A stretch of DNA of 64,000 nucleotides, taken from NCBI RefSeq assembly GCF_004803815.1, contig NZ_CP012544.1, positions 186,001 to 250,000 on the forward strand, written 5' to 3'. Shown here piece by piece: positions 57,534 through 64,000 of this stretch (its first letter is position 1; each line of letters opens with the position of its first letter). The position numbers and the translations under genes were made by a program. The notes beneath the pieces were generated by a model. The model saw nothing but the letters and a program-made list of their open reading frames with translations, was not told the DNA's origin and searched no databases. The DNA is from Campylobacter showae (GTDB lineage Bacteria > Campylobacterota > Campylobacteria > Campylobacterales > Campylobacteraceae).

Positions 57534-58352
57534 CTACTCTCCTTTAAAGTAATTTTTAAATCTCGCATCAAAATTTAGTAACACGTACCCTATATTTAAA
57601 TCCATTTTTGGAAAAGTGTTCATAACTAAAGAAATTCTTTTATCATCACATATATACTTTCCGCTATAGCCGCCAGCACTATAATCGGTTAACCTCTTAA
57701 ACATAAAGTATCTCTGTTGAAAAGCAATAGTTTCATTTGTTTTATTGTCTATGATTCTCATTGTGTCGGAGTGAAAGTATTTAGAAGCGAACCGATTTAA
57801 ATTTACCTTGTCATATAGGACGGTATAGTTCATCTTAGGCATCTTGTCTTTCGTAGTTATGATTTTATTCGAGTCGATTATTTTTATGATTCTAGCTCTG
57901 ATATCATCATAGTGCGACGTCTTATCCCCTAGCTCTTGCTTTACCTCTTTTACTATCTTGTCGTATTCGTCTTGATTTTTTTCGTAATGATATATGGCTA
58001 CGTTTCCGTCGGGTAAATTTAAAGCCAAAGTTTTTAGATGAATGCCGTCAAGGTAGTTATTCATCATATATTCTATATCCTGCTCGTTAAAGCCGTTAAA
58101 AACATTATCCTCAAAATAAATACTCTGCGGATACTCTACCGTTTCTTTTATAAAGGCCTTTGGAGCGGTAGCGCAATAATATGCTCCAAGAATGTTTGTA
58201 ATGATGATGTCGTAAGTGGGGATTAAAAATAGCGCGGCCGCTACTATGCCTCTGATCCAAATTTTCTTAGCGTATTTTACAGTGATAACCATAACTACAG
58301 TGCTAATTGCCAAATAAGGAATAACGTAAAAAAGTAAGATTATCATACCCAT
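57534..58352 (-). CDS. Membrane protein of unknown function
   Basis: A 272-residue protein with two hydrophobic segments at the start (about 4-25 and 32-58), then a soluble domain of 210 residues that should lie outside the cytoplasm. I do not recognise the domain; it has charged helical sections and beta-type C-terminal sequence. AAAAGGAT precedes the ATG. It sits next to the duplicated anchor fragment, in an accessory stretch with lower GC than the core. Confidence 0.65.
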   Translation of the reverse strand: MGMIILLFYVIPYLAISTVVMVITVKYAKKIWIRGIVAAALFLIPTYDIIITNILGAYYCATAPKAFIKETVEYPQSIYFEDNVFNGFNEQDIEYMMNNYLDGIHLKTLALNLPDGNVAIYHYEKNQDEYDKIVKEVKQELGDKTSHYDDIRARIIKIIDSNKIITTKDKMPKMNYTVLYDKVNLNRFASKYFHSDTMRIIDNKTNETIAFQQRYFMFKRLTDYSAGGYSGKYICDDKRISLVMNTFPKMDLNIGYVLLNFDARFKNYFKGE

Positions 58353-58813
58353 AGCGTATCCTTTTTAGTTGTCGGCAAAACAGGGACGATACGTTTTGTC
58401 TCGTGCCTAAAATTTACGGGTCAATAAAGCCCGCAATCGCTTTAAATTTGACCGCTTAGCGTCTTTTGCAAATCATTGATAAAATGATAGTGCCGTAAGG
58501 CTTAGGGCGGAGTTAAATTTGAGCTTCGGCAAGCGCTAGTAGTCAAATTCGACGCTTGTTTTATGAATTATAATATCGCAAATTTAACCTCGCAAGTTAT
58601 TTTTTGTGATAAATTTGCTCCAAATTCGAACCTAAATTCAAAACAAAATTTAACCGCACCAAAGCTGCCCGCACATTTATCGCAAAAGTAATCGGCCATC
58701 AAATTCACTCATTTTATAAAATGAAACTAAAATTTCAAATCTAATTTAGATATTTTAAAAACAAATTTCGGTAATATTGCGCTATGCAAGAATTTTATCC
58801 GAAAGGAGCTGTT
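58353..58813. other. Spacer upstream of the glycerate operon
   Basis: About 460 bases, AAATTT-rich, no gene seen. The segment 58760-58790 (ATTTTAAAAAC, then GGTAATATTG) is a plausible promoter for the permease gene. Confidence 0.4.
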
Positions 58814-60184
58814 ATGAGCGGTATTGCTCTCATCGTCTGCTTCGTCATCGCGGTCGTCGTTATGATCGTGCTGATTTCTAAGTTCGGGGTTCACCCCTTT
58901 ATAGCGATCATGCTCGTTTCGCTAGCTCTAGCCGTCGTCGCGGGCATCGACTTGGTCAAGGTTCCCGCGATCATCGGAGAGGGATTTAGCGGGATATTTA
59001 AAAGCATAGGTATCGTCATCATCCTGGGCGCGCTCATCGGTATGGCGCTGGAAAAGACGGGCGCGGCGCTAAAGCTAGCCGACATGGTCGTGCGCTGCGT
59101 AGGCGACAAGCGCCCCGAGCTAGCCATGCTCATCATGGGCTGGATCGTTGGTATCCCGGTCTTTTGCGATAGCGGCTTTGTGGTACTAGACCCGATCCGC
59201 CGTGCGATAAAGGAAAAAATCGGCGCCAACCCCGTAGCTATGGCTGTCGCGCTCTCGTGCGGCCTATACACCTCGCACGTGTTTATACCGCCGACTCCGG
59301 GCCCGATAGCAGCCGCAGGACTCGTGGGTGTAGGTCACAACCTGCTGCTAGTCATCGCCGTGGGTGCTGTCGTTTCGATACCGGTTCTAATTGCTGGCTA
59401 CATTTTCGCTAAATCTATAGGCGCAAAAGTGAGCCTAAAAGAGGATCTCGCAGACGTCGGCAAGAGCTACGACGAGATCATCAAAGAGCACGGTAAGCTG
59501 CCTTGCGCGTTTTTGAGCTTAGCGCCGATTTTTATGCCGATTTTGCTGATGGCGCTGGGTTCGGTCGTGTCGATACTAAAGCTAAAAGGCTCATTTGCGA
59601 ATTTCGTTTTATTTTTGGGCAACCCGATCATCGCGCTTGGCGTGGGTGTGCTATTTGCCGTTATCTTGCTGGCTAAAACGGGCAAGCTTAATGAATTTAA
59701 CCTCATGACCAACGAAACACTAAAGATCGTGGGGCCGATCCTTTTCATCACGGCTGCGGGCGGCGTGCTTGGCAATGTCATCGCTAAGGCTGGATTTGTC
59801 GAGTTTATGAAGGCAAACGCCCATCTCATCGGCACTGTGGGCATATTTTTCCCATTTGTTATCTCAGCTATCATCAAGACCGCTCAGGGTAGCTCGACCG
59901 TCGCGCTTACGACGACGGCCTCTATCATGGGGCTTTTCACCGATAGCGGCTCGATGATGAGCGCGCTAGGACTCACGAGCGAGATGGGCGCGGTGCTAAC
60001 GGTGATGGCGATCGCTGCGGGCGCTATGACGGTTTCGCACGCTAACGATAGCTATTTCTGGGTCGTTACTAACTTTAGCAAGATGTCGCCGGAGCAGGGC
60101 TACAAGACTCAGACGATGCTTACCTTTATAATGGGTATCGTCGGCATGGCGACGGTTTGGGTAGCGTCGCTGATTTTATTGTAA
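58814..60184 (+). CDS. GntP-family permease, probably glycerate uptake
   Basis: Gluconate:H+ symporter family protein of 456 residues with about 12-14 membrane segments. Motifs GWIVGIPVFCDSGFVVLDPI, LYTSHVFIPPTPGP and RTAQGSSTVA-like KTAQGSSTVALTT are hallmarks. The start is set at 58814 because GAAAGGAG precedes it; a frame from 58784 adds ten unlikely residues. A glycerate kinase gene follows, so D-glycerate is the likelier substrate than gluconate. This is inferred from the neighbour. Confidence 0.88.
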   Translation: MSGIALIVCFVIAVVVMIVLISKFGVHPFIAIMLVSLALAVVAGIDLVKVPAIIGEGFSGIFKSIGIVIILGALIGMALEKTGAALKLADMVVRCVGDKRPELAMLIMGWIVGIPVFCDSGFVVLDPIRRAIKEKIGANPVAMAVALSCGLYTSHVFIPPTPGPIAAAGLVGVGHNLLLVIAVGAVVSIPVLIAGYIFAKSIGAKVSLKEDLADVGKSYDEIIKEHGKLPCAFLSLAPIFMPILLMALGSVVSILKLKGSFANFVLFLGNPIIALGVGVLFAVILLAKTGKLNEFNLMTNETLKIVGPILFITAAGGVLGNVIAKAGFVEFMKANAHLIGTVGIFFPFVISAIIKTAQGSSTVALTTTASIMGLFTDSGSMMSALGLTSEMGAVLTVMAIAAGAMTVSHANDSYFWVVTNFSKMSPEQGYKTQTMLTFIMGIVGMATVWVASLILL

Positions 60185-60466
60185 ATAAATTTGAGTGCGG
60201 TTTTGGCGTGACGAGACTGCACTCTTTGCGGTGTGAACGGTAAATTTTCAAATTTGTCCGCCCAGACCCGCATCTTAAAAATGCTAAATTTGATTTGGTT
60301 AAATTTGGCGCTCGTAAAATAGAAAAGTAGATGCAAAGCGGCTTGAGGCGAGTTTGAGGGTTGCAACGTAAAAATGAGCGAAGATAAGACGCTTGGTCTA
60401 TCGAGCGAAATTTTTACTAGCTCCGTCAAAATCGTCCAAGACGCGAGCTCTCAAAAAGGAAAACAG

Positions 60467-61609
60467 ATGAAAATACTAATAGCAATCGACTCTTTCAAAG
60501 GCTCCCTCAGCTCCCTCGAGGCTGGCAACGCCGTAAAAGAGGGTCTCAAAGCCCTAGCCGGTGAGACCGATGAGGTGGTGGTTAAGCCCATCGCAGACGG
60601 CGGCGAGGGTAGCGTGGTGGCGCTAGCAGACGCGCTAAACGGCGAGTTTATCGACGTCATCGTGCAAAATCCTCTCGGCGAAAAGATCCCTGCCAGATAC
60701 GCGCTAGCAGGCGAGCTGGGCATCCTAGAGATGGCGTCTTCCAGCGGGCTCATGCTGGTGGAAAAAGAGCGCCGAAACCCGATGAAAACGAGCACTTACG
60801 GCTTTGGGCAGATGATTTTGCATGCTATTAGCAAAGGTGCGCGTAAATTTATCGTCGGTATCGGCGGCAGCGCGACGAACGACGCGGGTACTGGCATGCT
60901 AAGCGCGCTAGGATACGAGTTTTTTGACGAAAACGGCGAGCTGCTCGAGGGCAAAGGCGAAAACCTCATAAAAATCACAAAAATCTCGAACAAAAACGTA
61001 TTACCCGAGCTACAAGAGTGTGAATTTCTCGTAGCTTGCGATGTGGATAATCCTCTTTTTGGCAAAAACGGCGCAGCTTACGTCTACGGCCCGCAAAAGG
61101 GTGCAGACGAGCAGATGGTAAAGGATCTAGATGCTGGGCTTATCAGCTTTGCGAGCGCGACGAGCGAGCACTTTTCGAGCGAATTTTGGAACTTCAAGGG
61201 CGCAGGCGCGGCAGGCGGGCTGGGGTACGGGTTTGTGAGCTACCTAAACGCCAAACTAAAGCCCGGCATCGACATCATCATGGAGGAAATTCGCCTCGAA
61301 GAGGACGTGAAAAACGCTGATCTAATCATCACCGGCGAGGGGCGACTGGACTTTCAAAGCTCGATGGGCAAGACCCCGACCGGAGTGGCAAAAATCGCCA
61401 AAAAATACGGCAAACCCGTCATCGCGCTAGCCGGTAGCGTGTCGCCGTGTGCCGGCGGCTGTAACGAAAACGGCATCGACGCGTTTTTTAGCGTATTAAA
61501 CGAGCCTGTGAGCCTAGAAGAGGCGATGGATAAGCAAACCGCGACGCGCAATCTAAAAATGACTGCCCAGCAGGCTTTGAGGCTATATTTGCTAGGGCGC
61601 AAGGGGTAA
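60467..61609 (+). CDS. Glycerate 2-kinase (GarK/GlxK type)
   Basis: Class II glycerate kinase of 380 residues that turns D-glycerate into 2-phosphoglycerate, an entry to lower glycolysis. Family signatures: IAIDSFKGSLSSLEAGNAV at the start, ADGGEGS, GIGGSATNDAGTGML, and ITGEGRLDFQSSMGKTPTG. The start is at 60467 with AAAAAGGA upstream; the frame is open from 60374 without a ribosome site. A gap of 282 bases separates it from the permease gene, which it should serve. Confidence 0.93.
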   Translation: MKILIAIDSFKGSLSSLEAGNAVKEGLKALAGETDEVVVKPIADGGEGSVVALADALNGEFIDVIVQNPLGEKIPARYALAGELGILEMASSSGLMLVEKERRNPMKTSTYGFGQMILHAISKGARKFIVGIGGSATNDAGTGMLSALGYEFFDENGELLEGKGENLIKITKISNKNVLPELQECEFLVACDVDNPLFGKNGAAYVYGPQKGADEQMVKDLDAGLISFASATSEHFSSEFWNFKGAGAAGGLGYGFVSYLNAKLKPGIDIIMEEIRLEEDVKNADLIITGEGRLDFQSSMGKTPTGVAKIAKKYGKPVIALAGSVSPCAGGCNENGIDAFFSVLNEPVSLEEAMDKQTATRNLKMTAQQALRLYLLGRKG

Positions 61610-61863
61610 ATTTACTCTTTGTTGCGGTGATTTGGTTGGCGAGTTTATCGGTTTGCCGGCTTGAGCTTTGTTTGCTCGGCATGATTAGCGAGCTTGAGCG
61701 GATGTTTTTTGCTATAAATTCGTCTTTTGGCGCGGCTGTTTTGCGGGTTTTTAAATTTGACATCGTGCTTTGACGCGTCAAATTTTAGCTCAAGTTTTTA
61801 CCGTTCAGGTTTTTGTGCCGTACGGGTTATCAAATTTACGAAAACTTAAAATTTAAAAACAAG
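61610..61863. other. Spacer after glycerate kinase
   Basis: No gene is visible; the sequence is AAATTT-rich. A terminator for the facing YceI gene closes it at 61864. Confidence 0.4.
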
Positions 61864-61888
61864 CCAAAGCCCGAAAAACAGGCTTTGG
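61864..61888 (-). terminator. Terminator of the yceI-like gene
   Basis: CCAAAGCC pairs with GGCTTTGG (8-bp stem, 9-base loop). On the minus strand the run CTTGTTTTTAAA follows. It could also stop the convergent glycerate kinase transcript. Confidence 0.7.
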
Positions 61889-61905
61889 TTAAATTTGCTG
61901 CAGGT

Positions 61906-62475
61906 TTATTTTTCCTTAGCTTCGATCTCGATTTCTAGCTCTACTTTGTCCGATAGCGTAATCTCTGAGGTATCTAGCCCGATCTCAAAGAGCTTGCGTT
62001 TAGTTTCGCCCTCTAGGCTAAAGCCGATTTTTTCCTTGCCGTTTTTGTCCGCCGTAAAGCCGCCAAGCTCGAATTTTAGCACCACGGGCTTAGTGACGCC
62101 GTGCATAGTGAGCGTGCCCACGACCTTGCCTTCTGTGTCGCTTTCTTTCTCAAATTTGACCATTTTGTAGGTGATTTTGTCAAATTTAGCCGCGTTGAAA
62201 AAGTCTGCGCTTCGCAGGTGTTCGTCGCGTTTGTCGTTTTGCGTATTTACCGAGGCGGTCTCGATCGTGGCCTCGAGCGCTTTGAGCACTTTGGCGTTTT
62301 TGTCGTAGTCGATCACGGCGTCAAATTTGCCGAAATTTCCGCTTACTTTTGAGATGCTTAGGTGCTTGATCTTAAAGCCGACGTTGCTGTGTACCGGATC
62401 GATCTCGTATACCGCGGCGTTTGCGAAGCTCGCTGCTAGCGCTGCGACTAGCGAAAATTTGATTAGTTTTTTCAT
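61906..62475 (-). CDS. Periplasmic YceI-family lipocalin-like protein
   Basis: A 189-residue protein. A signal peptide (KKLIKFSLVAALAASFANA) precedes the YceI domain: YEIDPVHSNVGFKIKHLSIS at its start, then SADFFNAAKFDKITYK and TLMHGVTKPVVLKFE. YceI folds as a hydrophobic-pocket barrel that binds polyisoprenoids such as quinones. The start at 62475 has GAGGAG upstream; the frame is open further but lacks a ribosome site. It sits next to the MenA-like prenyltransferase gene. Confidence 0.9.
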   Translation of the reverse strand: MKKLIKFSLVAALAASFANAAVYEIDPVHSNVGFKIKHLSISKVSGNFGKFDAVIDYDKNAKVLKALEATIETASVNTQNDKRDEHLRSADFFNAAKFDKITYKMVKFEKESDTEGKVVGTLTMHGVTKPVVLKFELGGFTADKNGKEKIGFSLEGETKRKLFEIGLDTSEITLSDKVELEIEIEAKEK

Positions 62476-62610
62476 TTTTTCTCCTCGTGATTTTGGTTTG
62501 AAAGTGTATTTTAAAAAAGTAAATATATAACTTTTTCGCAACATTTTGAGAAAAATTTGAATTACTTATTCGCCTCCTGCTAATCGTGTGGAAAAATAAT
62601 CAGGCTAAAT

Positions 62611-63513
62611 TTAGCCTAAAATTTCCCCAACGAAAAACAGCACCGACATCGCAAACGTGCTGAGCGCGACGACCTTTAGCTGCCCGTCGAAGTCGCGGCA
62701 CTCCTGCACTTTTAAGACGAAAAAGAGATGCCAAATAAGCGGTGCAAAGCTAGCTACGTAGAGTAGTTTTACGCCCGAGTCGCCCCGCAAAAGCGAGTAG
62801 TAAAGCATTAATCCCGCACCGCCAGCGATCAGCGCATAGTGGTAGAGCTTGGCCGCACGCAGCCCGATACGCACGGGGATCGTGCGCTTGCCCTTGATCG
62901 CGTCGTTTTGGATATCGCGCATATTATTTAAATTTAGCACCGCCGTGCTTAGCATCCCGCACGCGCACGCAGGCAGTAGCAGCGCCGCATCGAGCGAACG
63001 CGCGTATAAAAAGTACGAACCCAGCACGCTAAGTAACCCAAAAAATAAAAACACGAAAACGTCGCCAAGCCCCAGGTATCCGTATGCGCCGGCGCCCACG
63101 GTGTAGCGGATCGCAGCGTATATCGACGCGCCGCCTAGCGCCAAAAACAGCAGCACGAGATAAAACCGCTCGCCAAACGCCAAAACGCTTAGCGCGAGGC
63201 TCGAAAATGCCGAAAGCAGCGCCGTAACGACTATGACGCGCTTCATCTCGGCTGCGCTCATCTGCCCTGTTTGGATCGCGCGACGCGGCCCCAGTCTGCC
63301 CTCGTCGTCGGTGCCCTTCACTGCGTCGCCGTAGTCGTTAGCGTAGTCGCTGAGTACCTGAAACAGCAATGTCGTAAGCAGCGCCAGCGCAAAAATATCC
63401 GCTCTAAATGCGCCCGCGCCGTATGCTGCGCCGCTACCGAGCAGTACGCCCGAGACGCTAAGGGGTAGCGATCTAAGGCGAGCGGATGCGTAAAGAGCTT
63501 TTGCGGTTATCAT
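62611..63513 (-). CDS. menA: 1,4-dihydroxy-2-naphthoate polyprenyltransferase (MenA type)
   Basis: Integral membrane prenyltransferase of 300 residues. The first Asp-rich motif NDYGDAVKGTDDEGR with GPRRAIQTGQM, then IRYTVGAGAYGYLGLGD, and the second motif LNLNNMRDIQNDAIKGKRT match E. coli-type MenA closely. MenA joins a polyprenyl chain to DHNA to form demethylmenaquinone. The start is at 63513 with AAAAGGC upstream. The organism also has an MqnP-like enzyme, so the presence of MenA is notable. No other men genes are in this window. Confidence 0.9.
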   Translation of the reverse strand: MITAKALYASARLRSLPLSVSGVLLGSGAAYGAGAFRADIFALALLTTLLFQVLSDYANDYGDAVKGTDDEGRLGPRRAIQTGQMSAAEMKRVIVVTALLSAFSSLALSVLAFGERFYLVLLFLALGGASIYAAIRYTVGAGAYGYLGLGDVFVFLFFGLLSVLGSYFLYARSLDAALLLPACACGMLSTAVLNLNNMRDIQNDAIKGKRTIPVRIGLRAAKLYHYALIAGGAGLMLYYSLLRGDSGVKLLYVASFAPLIWHLFFVLKVQECRDFDGQLKVVALSTFAMSVLFFVGEILG

Positions 63514-63736
63514 TTTTTGCCTTTTGTTGATTTTTAGCGCCGAATTTACGGCAAATTTGAGCTCAAATTTAGCACCCGAATGCAAAAAATAATATAAATT
63601 TGACCCGGTTTACGGGTGAAATTTGTAAATTTGGGATTAAAATTTGACGGCAAATGTCGCCAAATTTAGAGTTTTGAAATCAGGCAAATTTACCGCCAAA
63701 GCTAGCGTAAAATCCTAGCGTTACAGTATAAATTTA

Positions 63737-64000
63737 TCAAATTTCCGCTATTTCTCGCCAAAACTCAATTGCATTATCATCGCCGGCCTGGACGAATTTA
63801 GCTATTTCTTCCGTGCTCGGTACGGCCTTTTTGCTTAGTCGCGTGATATCGATGCTTCCAAGCGCTCTAAAAAATCTCTCAAAATCGCTCGCAACGCGCC
63901 TACCGCAAAGCTCTTCGTCTCCGAGCAGCCACGCATAAATCGCGCCGTCCGTGCAATCAATCAGAAATATCCACGGATCGCCGACGGCAAAAACTATCAA
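63737..64000 (-). CDS. SMI1/KNR4-like (SUKH) protein, 5' part outside window
   Basis: The frame runs off the right edge, leaving about 87 C-terminal residues. The order hydrophobic strand, acidic turn and aromatic strand (WIFLIDCTDGAIYAWLLG) followed by SDFERFFRAL is the usual end of SMI1/KNR4 domains, which often act as toxin immunity proteins. The first ATG-like codon (TTG at 64000) is an edge artefact. The family call is tentative because the N-terminal half is missing. Confidence 0.5.
   Translation of the reverse strand: MIVFAVGDPWIFLIDCTDGAIYAWLLGDEELCGRRVASDFERFFRALGSIDITRLSKKAVPSTEEIAKFVQAGDDNAIEFWREIAEI

Overview
The window is chromosomal DNA of a Campylobacter (Campylobacterota). 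Two conserved blocks support this. One is the minus-strand run trxB-trxA-yraN-hom-aminotransferase-TrmH/RlmB-rsmI-rpmE-rsmE-queD-queE-moaA-ubiA/mqnP with miaA opposite. The other is the plus-strand run fabZ-lpxA-clpX-mreB-mreC-carB. Both match gene orders I recall from C. jejuni. The moderate GC content, the arylsulfotransferase and the very dense AAATTTG/CAAATTT words in spacers suggest the oral C. showae/rectus/curvus/concisus side of the genus. Species cannot be fixed from the window.

Layout: 0-8 kb holds a 5'-truncated arylsulfotransferase, a DUF3737 beta-helix protein, ilvE with an SPFH protein, hisIE with a low-complexity insertion, and a DUF2393 membrane pair. 7.9-15.6 kb is gene-poor and decayed. 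It has aquaporin Z, a cytoplasmic 5'-nucleotidase-like enzyme, a Sel1 protein whose best start is ATA, a frameshifted membrane gene, and at least three eroded copies of an IS1595-type transposase. 15.6-21.6 kb is an S/N-oxide respiration unit: TAT-exported molybdoenzyme and monohaem cytochrome c, facing a response regulator and dCache sensor kinase. 22-27.8 kb has tRNA-Met, purF, dapB and an M16 protease. 27.9-29.3 kb is a broken ankyrin-type gene; a duplicate of its 5' end lies 28 kb away at 57.2-57.4 kb. 29.5-43.6 kb is the long minus-strand housekeeping block. 43.7-53.8 kb is plus-strand miaA, queH and the fabZ-to-carB operon. 53.8-64 kb is accessory: GyrI-like protein, HNH nuclease, DMT exporter, Sua5-like protein, glycerate permease and kinase, YceI, MenA and a partial SMI1/KNR4-like gene.

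Functional links: queD, queE and queH serve queuosine synthesis. moaA feeds the molybdenum cofactor needed by the TorA-like enzyme. GntP and GlxK form a glycerate uptake and phosphorylation pair. Two quinone prenyltransferases of different types (MqnP-like and MenA-like) occur together. A dispersed, hairpin-forming repeat of about 60 bp (up to 120 bp between two copies) appears in three spacers. No CRISPR array, intact prophage or obvious new defence operon is visible. The most interesting signals are the IS graveyard with its broken genes, the dispersed hairpin repeat, the low-complexity insertions in HisIE and CarB, and the doubled quinone prenyltransferase.
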